Of a stretch of DNA of 64,000 nucleotides, positions 53,388 through 62,543 are shown one piece after another. A model generated the notes under the pieces. The model did no database searches and had not been told where the DNA came from. It saw nothing but the letters and a program-made list of their open reading frames with translations. The position numbers and the translations under genes were made by a program. Within the stretch, counting starts at the first letter, position 1; the number at the start of each line of letters is the position of its first letter. The DNA is from Sphingopyxis sp. USTB-05 (GTDB lineage Bacteria; Pseudomonadota; Alphaproteobacteria; Sphingomonadales; Sphingomonadaceae), in contig NZ_CP084712.1 in assembly GCF_023822045.1 (NCBI RefSeq), positions 2,976,001 to 3,040,000 on the forward strand, given 5' to 3'.

Positions 53388-53656
53388 GCGCCGAGCCGGG
53401 CGATAACCGTCGCCCGGTCCGCCGCGTCGATCGGCCCGTTCACCGATATCCCGGCATCGGTCCGTATCGCCGATGCAATCAGCGGGTGCCACGCATTCGC
53501 CCGCCACTGCCAACTGCGGATGCGCCAACGCCCCGTACCTTCGGCATCGATCGCCAGCGTCGGCCGCCCGGCGGCTTTGGATCCGGCGTCTTTTGCGGTG
53601 CAGCCAGCAATGGCTGCGGTTCCCGCCATCGACGTCAGCAACGTTCGGCGATCCAT
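53384..53656 (-). CDS. Small exported protein with twin-arginine/lipoprotein-like leader
   Basis: This 90-aa protein is not recognised. Its N-terminus MDRRTLLTSMAGTAAIAGCTAKD has an RR pair, a hydrophobic core and a lipobox-like AGC (C18), so it is probably exported and lipid-modified. The remainder has a Trp/Arg-rich strand (GRWRIRSWQWRANAWHP). ATG 53656 has GGAGATG upstream. It lies convergent with the glycosyltransferase (4-base overlap of the ends, CTAG) and downstream of an acyltransferase gene, 34 bp away. Confidence 0.6.
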   Translation of the reverse strand: MDRRTLLTSMAGTAAIAGCTAKDAGSKAAGRPTLAIDAEGTGRWRIRSWQWRANAWHPLIASAIRTDAGISVNGPIDAADRATVIARLGA

Positions 53657-53690
53657 CGAAACATCTCCTCGTAAATCCAGCGACCGGTGA

Positions 53691-54851
53691 TTACGGCGCG
53701 GCGATTTTTTCAGGGGCCGTCTGAAGGGCGCGGGGGGTACCGCGCCCGGCCACCCATTTGATCGCCGCTTTGCCGAGGCGCTGCCCGGGCACCTCCACAA
53801 GCCTGTAGGTCAGGAAAGCAACGGCATAGGTCGCCGGTATCACGATCGCCCCGGTCAGGGCAAAGCGGCCGACCGCGCCGAGCCCGGTTCCGAAATGTCC
53901 GATCACCATCGCCGCGACGGGCTGCAGGATCAGCAGATGGATCAGATAGGTGCCGTAGGACAGCTCACCGAGCCAATAAAAGGGCCGGCTGCCGAGCAGG
54001 CGTGAAGCCCAGCCGACCGGCCCGAGCGAGTGCCAATGGACCAGCGCGAAAAAGCCGAGAACGAGCAGCTCGCGCACGACAAAATGGAGCATGTCCTGAT
54101 CGCCCCCGTTGGGAATCGCGGCGAGCAGCATCGCGGCGCCGAGGCGTAACCATAGCTGTGCGCCGCTCTCGCCCGGCCCCGCGGCGATCAGCATGCCGGC
54201 AAGGAAAAGCTGAAGTTTCAATGGCAGGAAAGACGGCATCGGATAGTCGAGCCCTGCCCCACCGGCGACAAGGGCAATGACAACCCCGGCTCCAGCCGCA
54301 AGAAATGCCGACGGGACCCATCCGATCCGCCGACCGAGCAGGATGAGGAAGGGAAAGAGCAGATAGAATTGCATCTCGAGCCCCAGGCTCCAGTCGGGCA
54401 GCGGGGTGCGAAAGGCATAGTCGGGCAGCAATCCGAACAGGAAGGTCAGGTGCAGCGCGATGTTGGTCGGGCTCGCGTCGGTATAGCGTTCGGCGGGCTG
54501 GAGTCCTTGACCGAGGAAAGTGTCGATCGCGACGCGGTCGGCATAGATCGCCGGCCCCGCGATCAGTGCGGCCGCGAGCGCCACATAGAAAAGCGGCGCC
54601 AGCCGGAAAAAGCGGCGTGTCCAGAAGGCGGCCCAAGTGCCGGGGGCGTTCCAGTCCTCGCTGCCCGCGCGAAGCCGGTACTGATACATCATCAAGAAGC
54701 CCGAAAGCAGGATGAACAGGTCGACACCGAGGTCCGGCTTGCCGATCAGCGGCAGGCGGAAACCGGTCAGGATCATCATATGTCCGATGAGCACCCAGAG
54801 GGCCGCGACGCCGCGCAGGCCATCCAGACACTCGACTCGCCGAATGTCCAT
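53691..54851 (-). CDS. Acyltransferase family 3 membrane protein
   Basis: This 386-aa inner-membrane protein has about ten spans and belongs to the OafA/NodX/WecH acyltransferase-3 family. The N-terminal motif RRVECLDGLRGVAALWVLIGHMM with its conserved His is present, as are WSLGLEMQFYLLFP and LSYGTYLIHLLIL. Such enzymes add acetyl or similar groups to polysaccharides. ATG 54851 has GGAGGTATTTT ahead of it; the open frame upstream is non-coding. It lies in the polysaccharide locus on the minus strand, so it probably decorates that polymer. Confidence 0.88.
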   Translation of the reverse strand: MDIRRVECLDGLRGVAALWVLIGHMMILTGFRLPLIGKPDLGVDLFILLSGFLMMYQYRLRAGSEDWNAPGTWAAFWTRRFFRLAPLFYVALAAALIAGPAIYADRVAIDTFLGQGLQPAERYTDASPTNIALHLTFLFGLLPDYAFRTPLPDWSLGLEMQFYLLFPFLILLGRRIGWVPSAFLAAGAGVVIALVAGGAGLDYPMPSFLPLKLQLFLAGMLIAAGPGESGAQLWLRLGAAMLLAAIPNGGDQDMLHFVVRELLVLGFFALVHWHSLGPVGWASRLLGSRPFYWLGELSYGTYLIHLLILQPVAAMVIGHFGTGLGAVGRFALTGAIVIPATYAVAFLTYRLVEVPGQRLGKAAIKWVAGRGTPRALQTAPEKIAAP

Positions 54852-55036
54852 AAAATACCTCCGCAAAACGTCCGTCGATGTTCGCCCTGATAGACGTATC
54901 GGGGGGCGAAACCCTTTGAAATCGGCCAGCCGCCCCGCCGGGGCGATGAAGCGGGGGATGCTGTGTGCACTGCAACAAATGGCCGTGGTAAGCGTTCTCC
55001 CGAAGCGAATTCCGCACCCCATATCAGCGAGGAAAT

Positions 55037-56197
55037 ATGTTGCACCGAAAGCGGATTTTATTCGCGATCAACTCGCTCGCGGGCGGCGGCGCCGAGCGCG
55101 TGCTCGTCACCTTGCTCGGCGGTTCCGAGCCCTGGCGCACGCGCTATGATATCCATCTCGCGCTGCTCGACGACGAGCCGCGCGCCTATGATGTGCCCGA
55201 ATGGGTCGGGGTCCATCAGCTGGACGCAAAGCATAAATTGCTGCCGAGCCTGATGCAGCTACGCGCGCTCGCACGGCAGCTTTCGCCCGACGCGACGCTC
55301 AGCTTCCTGACCCGCGCCAATATTGCCAACGCCTGGGCGATGGCGGGGCGCGGCAAGCCCTGGCTGATCAGCGAGCGCGTCAATACCAGCGCGCATCTGG
55401 GCGGTGCGTTCGCGGCCAAGGCGATGGTCCGCATGGTCTATCCAGGCGCGGCGCACGTCATTGCCGTGTCCGAGGGCGTGGTCGACGACCTTGCCGCCAA
55501 TTTCGGCGTCGCGCGCACCCGCATGTCGGCGATCGCCAACCCCGTCGACCATCGGCGTATCGCAGAACTTGCGGCCGAGCCGCCAGCTTTCAAGCCAGCG
55601 GGCCCCTATATCGTCGCGGCCGGGCGCCTGATGCCCAACAAGAATTTCCCGCTCCTCCTGCGCGCCTATGCCAAGGCGGCGCCGCAGGAACGCCTCGTCA
55701 TCCTCGGCGAAGGACCCGAACGCGGCGCGCTGGAAGCGCTGGCCGGGACGCTCGGCATTGCCGACCGCGTCGACATGCCCGGCTTCGTCGCCAATCCGTT
55801 CGCGCTGGTGTCGCGCGCGCAACTTTACGCGATGCCGTCGAATGCAGAGGGCTTTCCCAACGGGCTGGTCGAAGCGATGGCGTGCGGCGTCCCCGTCGTT
55901 GCGACCAATTGCGCGTCGGGCCCGTCCGAAATTCTGGCCGGCCGGTCGCGCGATGCGATTGGCGGCAGGATCGATGTCGAAGCCGGTGCGTTGGTGCCGA
56001 CCAATGATGTGCAGGCCTTTGCCGCGGCGCTCGTCGACGTGCTCGCCGAACCGCGGCGCAGCGCTTGCGGGCAGAGCGCGCGTGCGCGTTCGCTCGCCTA
56101 TGGCGTCGAACAGGCCGCGGCAAATTACTGGGCACGGATCGAGGCGGCGCTGGGCGCACCCTCCGCGCTGCCCGAACTCACCGATATTGCAGCATGA
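55037..56197 (+). CDS. Glycosyltransferase family 4
   Basis: This 386-aa GT-B enzyme has the N-terminal INSLAGGGAERVLVTLL motif and the donor-site region YAMPSNAEGFPNGLVEAMACGVPVVAT. It matches the subgroup that transfers N-acetylgalactosamine- or related residues in glycan assembly. AGGAAAT lies ahead of the ATG. It is followed by the Wza-like gene, whose possible early ATG overlaps its stop by 4 bases. It starts a plus-strand unit of glycosyltransferase, export protein and acetyltransferase. Acceptor and donor are not known. Confidence 0.9.
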   Translation: MLHRKRILFAINSLAGGGAERVLVTLLGGSEPWRTRYDIHLALLDDEPRAYDVPEWVGVHQLDAKHKLLPSLMQLRALARQLSPDATLSFLTRANIANAWAMAGRGKPWLISERVNTSAHLGGAFAAKAMVRMVYPGAAHVIAVSEGVVDDLAANFGVARTRMSAIANPVDHRRIAELAAEPPAFKPAGPYIVAAGRLMPNKNFPLLLRAYAKAAPQERLVILGEGPERGALEALAGTLGIADRVDMPGFVANPFALVSRAQLYAMPSNAEGFPNGLVEAMACGVPVVATNCASGPSEILAGRSRDAIGGRIDVEAGALVPTNDVQAFAAALVDVLAEPRRSACGQSARARSLAYGVEQAAANYWARIEAALGAPSALPELTDIAA

Positions 56198-56214
56198 AGG
56201 CCGGGAGCAAGTTG

Positions 56215-56778
56215 ATGAAATGGCACAGACAGATCGCGTTGGCGGGGGCGCTTGCGATACTCGGCGGGTGCGCCGGGCAGGCCCCGCTAGCGGGCAGCGG
56301 GGACGCGCCGCCACCCGCCGCCGCGTTCGTCCTTTCGCCTGGCGACAAGGTAAAGGTCGCGACCTTTGGCGAAGAAACGCTGACGGGCGATTTTGAGGTC
56401 TCGCCCGCCGGCACGATCGCATTCCCGCTGATCGGAGAAGTCAAGGCGGCGGGGCTTCAGACCGAACAGCTTTCGAGGGATATCGAGGCGAAGCTTGGCC
56501 AGGGCTATCTGCTCGAACCCAAAGTTTCGGTGCAGGTCGCAAGTTTCCGTCCGGTCTATGTGCTCGGCGAGGTGAACAAGCCGGGAGAATATCCGTATAC
56601 GCAGGGGCTGACCATTCGCGGTGCGGTCGCGAAGGCCGATGGTTTCACTTATCGCGCCAATGAAAAACGCGTTTTCCTGAAGCGCGCGGGCGAAGCTGGC
56701 GAGAAGGAATATCCGATGACCGCCGATTTCGCCGTACTACCCGGCGACACGATCCGTTTCGGCGAGCGCTATTTCTGA
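56215..56778 (+). CDS. Wza-like polysaccharide export lipoprotein
   Basis: This 187-aa outer-membrane export protein has a lipoprotein signal (IALAGALAILGGCAG, lipobox Cys near residue 18). A polysaccharide-export domain follows (FVLSPGDKVKVATFGEETLTGDFEVSPAGTIAFPLIG), then an SLBB segment (VYVLGEVNKPGEYPYTQGLTIRGAVAKADG). It is shorter than E. coli Wza (379 aa) and resembles the compact GumB type. I prefer ATG 56215 with GGGAG seven bases upstream; ATG 56194 in the same frame overlaps the previous stop. Its stop shares a base with the next ATG. Confidence 0.9.
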   Translation: MKWHRQIALAGALAILGGCAGQAPLAGSGDAPPPAAAFVLSPGDKVKVATFGEETLTGDFEVSPAGTIAFPLIGEVKAAGLQTEQLSRDIEAKLGQGYLLEPKVSVQVASFRPVYVLGEVNKPGEYPYTQGLTIRGAVAKADGFTYRANEKRVFLKRAGEAGEKEYPMTADFAVLPGDTIRFGERYF

Positions 56779-57506
56779 TGGATATGGCCACCGCATCGCT
56801 CACGCCCGTCCCGGCGTTCGACGAACCCATGTCCGACGAGGCGGGCAAGCCGCATCTTCGCGGCTGCCCCGTAAGCTTCGCCAAGCTGAAGGCGCTGCTC
56901 GCAGCCGATCTCTACCGCTATGCGGGGCGTGTCAGTTTCGGCGCCTTCGCAAAGCATTATGCCTTCACCCCCGGATATAAATATACGGTCCTGATGCGCA
57001 CCGCCGGCTGGCTGAAGCTCAAGCCCGCCAAGGGTTTCGGACTCTATATCATCGCCAAATGGCTGCTGCTGCGTGCGCGCTACAAATATGGATTCGCGAT
57101 CCCCGAATATATGGAGATCGGGCCGGGACTGTTCCTCAACCGCTTCGGCGGATTCTATTTTCACGGCGACACGGTGCTGGGCAGCAACGTCAATATCACG
57201 CACGGCGTCGTCCTTGGATATATGAACCGCGGCAGCCGGCGCGGCGCACCGATGATCGGCGACCGCACCTTCCTGGGATCGGGTGCGAAGGTCATCGGCG
57301 GGATTCATGTCGGCGCGGAAGCCGCGATCGGCGCCAACGCCGTCGTGACAAAGGACGTGCCCGAGCGCGGGGTCGTTGGCGGCATCCCCGCGAAATTGCT
57401 CTCGGATCAGGGATCGCACGGCTATATCAACCGCCTTGCACCGCCCGAGCTTCTCGCGGCCTGCGAAGGCGCGCTCTATGGCTCGCGGGCAAAAAGGGCC
57501 GACTGA
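56778..57506 (+). CDS. Left-handed beta-helix acetyltransferase (serine acetyltransferase-like)
   Basis: This 242-aa protein has a helical N-terminal half and a hexapeptide-repeat acetyltransferase half (about 115-215: FYFHGDTVLGSNVNITHGVVLG; MIGDRTFLGSGAKVIGGIHVGAEAAIGANAVVTKDVP). This is the layout of serine O-acetyltransferase relatives in capsule loci, which acetylate sugars or act as amino-acid acetyltransferases. It is coupled to the Wza-like gene (TGATG overlap). The acceptor is unknown; modification of the local polysaccharide is the likely job. Confidence 0.85.
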   Translation: MDMATASLTPVPAFDEPMSDEAGKPHLRGCPVSFAKLKALLAADLYRYAGRVSFGAFAKHYAFTPGYKYTVLMRTAGWLKLKPAKGFGLYIIAKWLLLRARYKYGFAIPEYMEIGPGLFLNRFGGFYFHGDTVLGSNVNITHGVVLGYMNRGSRRGAPMIGDRTFLGSGAKVIGGIHVGAEAAIGANAVVTKDVPERGVVGGIPAKLLSDQGSHGYINRLAPPELLAACEGALYGSRAKRAD

Positions 57507-57512
57507 CCGGAC

Positions 57513-58811
57513 CTAAAGGCCCGAGAAAGTCACACCGACCGAAACGCGATTATCCGCAAATTCCCGCCCGGCGGTCGCACCCCAGCTTGACTGGGTGCGG
57601 CGCTGGAGATCGACGCGCAGCGCCATCCGCTTGCTCACCAGGTACGTCGCGCTGCCGCGCCAGGTCCAACGGTCGTCTTTTCGGTCGATATTGTTGAAAT
57701 CGCGCTTTTCCAACTCGCCGCCCGCGCTGATGATCAGGTTGCGCAGCAGTTCGTAATCGGCGCGCACCGTCATGTCGGTCGCGAGATAGCCGGTCGCGCC
57801 ATTCACCCCCGTTTCCTTGATGCCGCGGTCGACGGTGCCGGTGATCGTCACCAGCGGGGTCAGGAAATAGGCAAGCTCGCCGCGCACAAGGAGGCCCGAG
57901 ACATCCTCGAACTCGGTCGGCCGGTAATCCTGCTGGAAATAGCCGAGCCGCAGCGCCCCCCTCGCCTTGCGGCCGAGTTCGAAACTCGCGCCGCCGGCAA
58001 GCTCGAAACCTTTGGAATCGCGCGCCGGAACCGGGCCGATCCGCTCGCGATAGTCGCGTTTGTTGACCGACCCGGCCACGAACAGGGCGATGCTCGGGCT
58101 CAGCGCATATTCACCGACGGCGGTGCCGGTATAGATTGTGTGATCGCGAAAATCCTGGTCGATCTCTTCGCCGCCGGGGGTCAGGCTGTCGCCGTAATTG
58201 CGGTTCTCGACATCGAGCACGCCGCGAACGCGCAGCCGGTTGAAGACATGCGTATAGGTCGCCGTGCCGCCGTTCAAATCGAAGCGGACCGGGCGCGATG
58301 CCTGCGTCGGACTGTCGGGCGAAACGCGTTCCTGGCTGTAGCGCCCATTTCGCAAGGTGACGTTGAGCGTGTCAGACTTGCTGATCGTATAGAGCGCCCC
58401 CGCATTCACCGAATATTGCGTGGCGTTCTCGCTCGCACGATCCGCATAGCGCAAGAGGTCGAGCTCGCCATCGAGCGACAGCTTGAGGTCGGGCGAGGGC
58501 CGGACCAACGACAAGCGCGGGCGAATGCGCAGATAGGCATCGCCGATCCGGTCGTCCTCCTGCGCATAGAGATTGTCGTCGTAACCGGCGCCGATCGCCA
58601 TGCGCGGCGTCAGTTCAAGGACGCCGAGTTGGATCGCCTCGGGCGTGTAGTCGGGCCGGCGGCGTTCGAGCACGGCGATATTGCGGTCGCGCCCGAAACT
58701 GTTTTCGCTCGAAACCGAGCCGAGGCCATCGGTCGCATCGGATTGCTGCGCGGTCGCAGGCATTGCGACGCCGCAGCCGCCGAGCAGCGCAAAGGTAATC
58801 GCGCGTTTCAC
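57513..58811 (-). CDS. Outer-membrane beta-barrel protein of the polysaccharide locus
   Basis: The 432-aa protein has a signal peptide (ITFALLGGCGVAMPATA-Q). A series of alternating amphipathic strands follows, ending in the C-terminal aromatic-poor but typical strand FADNRVSVGVTFSGL. Motifs such as GAGYDDNLYAQEDDRIGDAYLRIRPRLSL match the barrel family often found in exopolysaccharide loci. It may form or support the export pore. It starts at GTG 58811, overlapping the upstream gene by 4 bases (GTGA). The exact function is unproven. Confidence 0.8.
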   Translation of the reverse strand: MKRAITFALLGGCGVAMPATAQQSDATDGLGSVSSENSFGRDRNIAVLERRRPDYTPEAIQLGVLELTPRMAIGAGYDDNLYAQEDDRIGDAYLRIRPRLSLVRPSPDLKLSLDGELDLLRYADRASENATQYSVNAGALYTISKSDTLNVTLRNGRYSQERVSPDSPTQASRPVRFDLNGGTATYTHVFNRLRVRGVLDVENRNYGDSLTPGGEEIDQDFRDHTIYTGTAVGEYALSPSIALFVAGSVNKRDYRERIGPVPARDSKGFELAGGASFELGRKARGALRLGYFQQDYRPTEFEDVSGLLVRGELAYFLTPLVTITGTVDRGIKETGVNGATGYLATDMTVRADYELLRNLIISAGGELEKRDFNNIDRKDDRWTWRGSATYLVSKRMALRVDLQRRTQSSWGATAGREFADNRVSVGVTFSGL

Positions 58812-59725
58812 GGGCGCGCCAGCGTCACGAGGATCGGAACATGGTCCGACCCGGTGGCAGGCAGCCGCCGCGCCGATACCAACCCCCAATCGGCCCCGGC
58901 ATAAAGCTGGTCGATCGGCAGCACGGGAAAGGCGCGCGGCCAGCTAGGCAGCGCGCGCGTCATGCGGGTAAGCGGTGCGAGGGCGCGGTCCTGCTCGCGC
59001 ATCGCCGCGGCCCAGGGGGTAAGGTTCATGTCGCCTCCAACGATCAAGGACCCGCGTTCGATCCGTGCCAATGCATGCGCCACATCGCGCCTGCGCACCG
59101 CCTGATCGCGCGATGTGGGGCGCGGATAGTGGAGCGTCACCACGGTAAACGGATCGACGCCGGGCTCCGCGATTTGCGCCCAGAGCATCGGGGGGCCGAA
59201 TTTGCGGCCTTTCGCATCCTCTAGGAAATAGTCGCTGTCGGCGATCGGCCAGCGCGAGAAGATCGCAAGATCGCATCCCGGCGGACATTTGGTTGCATAG
59301 GCGAAATGCTGGCGCAGCGCCGCAAGCATCGGCTGAAAACTGCCGTCCACCTCCTGCAGCATCACCACATCGGGCTTTGCATCGATGATCGCCTGCGCGG
59401 TATCGGCGGGGTCGCTGTTCCCGCTCCAGACATTGTGGGTCAGCAGCCGGACGGGGGTCGCGCCCTTTTGCGCGGCTGGTATTTCGCGCGCCAGTTCGGG
59501 CATGACGCCGATCGCCACCGGCGTCAGCCCGAGCAAGGCCACGACGGCCGTCCAGCGCAGGCTTCGGCGGGCGAACAGCAATCCCAACAGGACGGCCGCG
59601 CCGAACAGCGGTAGAAACGACGCCAACACGTCGAGCGCCGGAACCAGCCCGCCCCCAAGCGACAACCAAGCAGCAAGGCAACCCCCGCCGGCCAGCAGGA
59701 CACCAAGAGTGCGGATCGGCTTCAC
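58808..59725 (-). CDS. Endonuclease/exonuclease/phosphatase-family membrane protein
   Basis: The 305-aa protein has two to three N-terminal spans (about 5-90) followed by an EEP domain with the catalytic motifs LLTHNVWSGN, VMLQEVD, GGDMNLTP and the terminal SDHVPI. Such fused membrane EEP proteins are known in surface-polymer loci and may hydrolyse a phosphodiester or phospholipid-like substrate; the target here is unknown. It starts at GTG 59725, overlapping the glycosyltransferase stop by 4 bases, and ends by overlapping the barrel gene, so all are coupled. Confidence 0.85.
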   Translation of the reverse strand: MKPIRTLGVLLAGGGCLAAWLSLGGGLVPALDVLASFLPLFGAAVLLGLLFARRSLRWTAVVALLGLTPVAIGVMPELAREIPAAQKGATPVRLLTHNVWSGNSDPADTAQAIIDAKPDVVMLQEVDGSFQPMLAALRQHFAYATKCPPGCDLAIFSRWPIADSDYFLEDAKGRKFGPPMLWAQIAEPGVDPFTVVTLHYPRPTSRDQAVRRRDVAHALARIERGSLIVGGDMNLTPWAAAMREQDRALAPLTRMTRALPSWPRAFPVLPIDQLYAGADWGLVSARRLPATGSDHVPILVTLARP

Positions 59726-60687
59726 GCGCGGGCACGCAGCCGGTTGCGCAGCGCGTAGCTCGATTGGCGGAGCGAGGCAGGGATCAGCTTCGCGGCGAGG
59801 AGCAGCGCGGCGGTGCTCGCCCCCTCGGGCAGGTAAAGGTCGCCGACCCGGATCGCCGTGCGGCCGGGATATTTCATGGCGTAGCGCGCATAATGGGCGA
59901 TTTCCTGGTTCACGAGCCGCCGCAGCAACGCGGCCTCGCGCCCGGTAGCGACGGCAATCATTTCGCGCGCGGTCTCGACGAGACAAGGGACGTCGAGCGT
60001 CGTCGTCGAATTGCTGACCTTGTTGTCGCTGTCGCGGTGAAAGACCGCGGTGACGCGCGGGTCGTACCGCAGCGCACCCCTGGCGAGCACGCGCAGCCAC
60101 AAATCCTTGTCGCCGCCGCGTACGGCGCGCCCTTCGGGGAAAAGCCCCGCCTCGAACAGCGTATCGCGCCGGATCGCGATCGCACCCGTCCACATCGGGC
60201 ACTCGCGCACGGCCAGCCAAGCGGCAAGAAAGCCGGCGAGGTCGAGGCTTTGCGGTTGCTCCAGCTCCGGCGCGATCCGCTGCGGCTGCACGCGATCGTC
60301 GAAAACATGGTCAAACCGCGTCGCTGCCGCGCGCGCAGCCGGGTCGGCACCTATGCTTTCCGCAAGGACAGCGAGATGATCGGGATTCCACAGATCGTCG
60401 GCGTCGAGAAAAGCGATCCAATCGCCACGCGCGGCGCGAATACCGATATTGCGCCCGGCATAGCCGCCCGGCCCCGGCGTCGACAGATCCAGCAGCTTGA
60501 TCCGCTCATCCCCGATCGCCGCGACGATCTCGCGCCCGCCGTCGGTCGAACGATTGTCGACCACCAATATCTCGTGCGGCTGGAATCTTTGGGCAAAGAT
60601 GCTCTCGATCGCCGCACGCACATGCGCGGCCTTGTTATAGAGCGGCATCACCACGGAAAATTGTGGGGCGTCATGGAGAGAAGTCAT
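59722..60687 (-). CDS. Glycosyltransferase family 2
   Basis: This 321-aa GT-A enzyme has the N-terminal SVVMPLYNKAAHVRAAIESIFAQ motif, the DxD-type metal site in AFLDADDLW (about 92-100), and GGDKDLWLRVLARG in the acceptor half. The C-terminal 60 residues are amphipathic and may touch the membrane. Its ATG shares one base with the stop of the upstream glycosyltransferase, and its stop overlaps the EEP gene, forming a coupled four-gene minus-strand unit. The sugar is not known. Confidence 0.9.
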   Translation of the reverse strand: MTSLHDAPQFSVVMPLYNKAAHVRAAIESIFAQRFQPHEILVVDNRSTDGGREIVAAIGDERIKLLDLSTPGPGGYAGRNIGIRAARGDWIAFLDADDLWNPDHLAVLAESIGADPAARAAATRFDHVFDDRVQPQRIAPELEQPQSLDLAGFLAAWLAVRECPMWTGAIAIRRDTLFEAGLFPEGRAVRGGDKDLWLRVLARGALRYDPRVTAVFHRDSDNKVSNSTTTLDVPCLVETAREMIAVATGREAALLRRLVNQEIAHYARYAMKYPGRTAIRVGDLYLPEGASTAALLLAAKLIPASLRQSSYALRNRLRARA

Positions 60688-61556
60688 CAGTCGCGTGCTG
60701 CCTTTCGTCCCCCCGCAAGATTGAGAAATTCACCCACCGCCACCCCGGCGAGTTGCAACGTCAGCCCCATCACCGCCAGCCGGCGTCGCAAAGGCAATTC
60801 GCGTGTGATCGCCGCGCGGCGTAGTCGCCGGACCGTGTCGACCGCGGTGATACCGAGCACATGGGCAAGGCGTGGACGCTGCCTCGTCCGATCCCAACGC
60901 CCGCCGCTCAGCCGCTGACGCTTGCGCACCAGCTCGGCACGGCTTGCGCGCACCGGATGGCGTACGACCATCGTAGGAACATAGACGAGCGGATAGCCTG
61001 CATCGCGGATGCGTAGCGCCATCTGCCGGTCGCCGCCCGACTTCAGCGCAGCATCGAACCCGTCCAGCGCCTTCAACACCGCCGTCTCGCTCGCCCAGTT
61101 CGCGGTCGCGCAATTGCCGCGCGCGGCATGCGCCTGCGGAAAGCTGAACAGTCGTTCGTAATCGCCGAATACCTCGCGCTCCTGCGCGATCTCGTCGAAC
61201 AGTTCGATCTTGCCCGCGAGCACACCGAAGCCGGGATTCGCCTCCGCCGCGCGCAATATCTGTTCCAGCCAGTCGGGGGCGGGTTCGCAATCTGCGTCCG
61301 TAAAGGCCGTGATCGGGGCGCGCACGCGCCCGATTCCAAGGTTGCGCGCGACATAGGAACCCGGCTGCTTCTCTTCGAGCAGATCGACACCGGGATAGCT
61401 GCGCGCGATGTTACGCGTTGCGTCGCTCGATCCATTGTCGACGACGATAATCTGATACGCGCTGCGGGAAAGCGTCTGACGCGCGAGCGCGTCGAGGCAA
61501 CGGCCCAGCACGGCCTCGCCGTTCCATACGGGTATGACGACTGCGACTTGAAACAT
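60687..61556 (-). CDS. Glycosyltransferase family 2
   Basis: This 289-aa GT-A enzyme has VAVVIPVWNGEAVLGRCLDALARQ at the N-terminus, the metal-site FTDADCEP (about 90-97), and GGDRQMALRIRDAGYPLVYVP. The C-terminus has a hydrophobic segment (LAVMGLTLQLAGVAVGEFLNLAGG) that probably anchors it. I chose ATG 61556 because the family N-terminus starts there; the open frame extends to 61781 without domain content. It is the first gene of the minus-strand unit and is divergent from the GT25 gene over 225 bp. Confidence 0.88.
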   Translation of the reverse strand: MFQVAVVIPVWNGEAVLGRCLDALARQTLSRSAYQIIVVDNGSSDATRNIARSYPGVDLLEEKQPGSYVARNLGIGRVRAPITAFTDADCEPAPDWLEQILRAAEANPGFGVLAGKIELFDEIAQEREVFGDYERLFSFPQAHAARGNCATANWASETAVLKALDGFDAALKSGGDRQMALRIRDAGYPLVYVPTMVVRHPVRASRAELVRKRQRLSGGRWDRTRQRPRLAHVLGITAVDTVRRLRRAAITRELPLRRRLAVMGLTLQLAGVAVGEFLNLAGGRKAARD

Positions 61557-61781
61557 AGATACGCCTGTCCAGTGCCCCCGCACGGGACCCAATCGGCCCG
61601 CCGCCGCCTCCGGGTCAACCGGATGCTGCACCTGCGAAGACGAGTTGCCCTGTTGGCCGGACGACCGGAGCGCGAGCGCCTTCGCTCTCAAATAATTGCC
61701 CGCTACCAAGGATCGCGTCGGGCCCGTCGTTGGTTCTGAACCGCGCAGCCATGCGCAACCGCAAGTAAAAGGCGATATCAA

Positions 61782-62543
61782 GTGGGTGATTCCTTACCCG
61801 AATCGGGCGTAGCAACCGAAGTGCTGGTGGTGTCGCTCGAAACGGCCACAGCGCGCCGGGCAGCCTTTGCCGCGCGCGCCAAAGACACGTCGCTCGGCTG
61901 GCGCTTCTTCGATGCCTGCACCGCCCCCGCGCTGGGAATGACAATCGACGAACCCGCGATCCGCAGCAACAAGGGCCGCCCGATGAGCAAGGGCGAGATC
62001 GGATGCTACGCCAGCCATTTCTCGATCTGGCAGGACATGGTCGCGCGCGGCGTGCGGCAGGCGATCGTCCTTGAGGACGATACGGTCGTCGACTGGGCGT
62101 ATCTCGAACCGCTCGCCCGCACCGATCTTCACGCCGAGGGTATCGATTACCTGAGGCTCTATGCAAAGCGCCCCACGTGGCAACGCGTCGTTCGGCGCGA
62201 CTTCCTCCAGCATTCGCGCGCGATCGTCGAGCTGGTCGGACTTGCCTATGGCACGCAGGGCTATGCGATCACGCTCGACGGCGCGCGGCGGCTTGCCGAG
62301 CATTGCCGCACCGTCCGCCGCCCGATCGACGACGAGATGGACCGGTCGTGGGCGCATGGCCTGCCCAATCTCGCGCTCTATCCCGCGCCAATTCTGGAAG
62401 CGGCGATCGTTTCCGATATCGGCAGCTCGCGCTTCGGACCCAAGAGCGATCCGCTCTATCATTCGGTCAGGCAAAAGGCCTGGCGCTCGCTCGAACGCGC
62501 ACGCATGCGGATGCTGAAAGCGAGACGCCTGCTTGAGCGCTGA
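61782..62543 (+). CDS. Glycosyltransferase family 25 (LPS-type)
   Basis: This 253-aa protein matches the GT25 LPS glycosyltransferase family: VLVVSLETATARRAAFAARA at the N-terminus, MSKGEIGCYASHFSIWQDM, and the acidic donor site AIVLEDDTVVD. It ends with GYAITLDGARRLAEHC and PIDDEMDRSWAHGL. It starts at GTG 61782 with AAAAGGCG upstream. Its 3' end overlaps the flippase frame by 11 bases if the TTG start is used. It probably adds a galactose-like residue, though the acceptor is unknown. Confidence 0.86.
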   Translation: MGDSLPESGVATEVLVVSLETATARRAAFAARAKDTSLGWRFFDACTAPALGMTIDEPAIRSNKGRPMSKGEIGCYASHFSIWQDMVARGVRQAIVLEDDTVVDWAYLEPLARTDLHAEGIDYLRLYAKRPTWQRVVRRDFLQHSRAIVELVGLAYGTQGYAITLDGARRLAEHCRTVRRPIDDEMDRSWAHGLPNLALYPAPILEAAIVSDIGSSRFGPKSDPLYHSVRQKAWRSLERARMRMLKARRLLER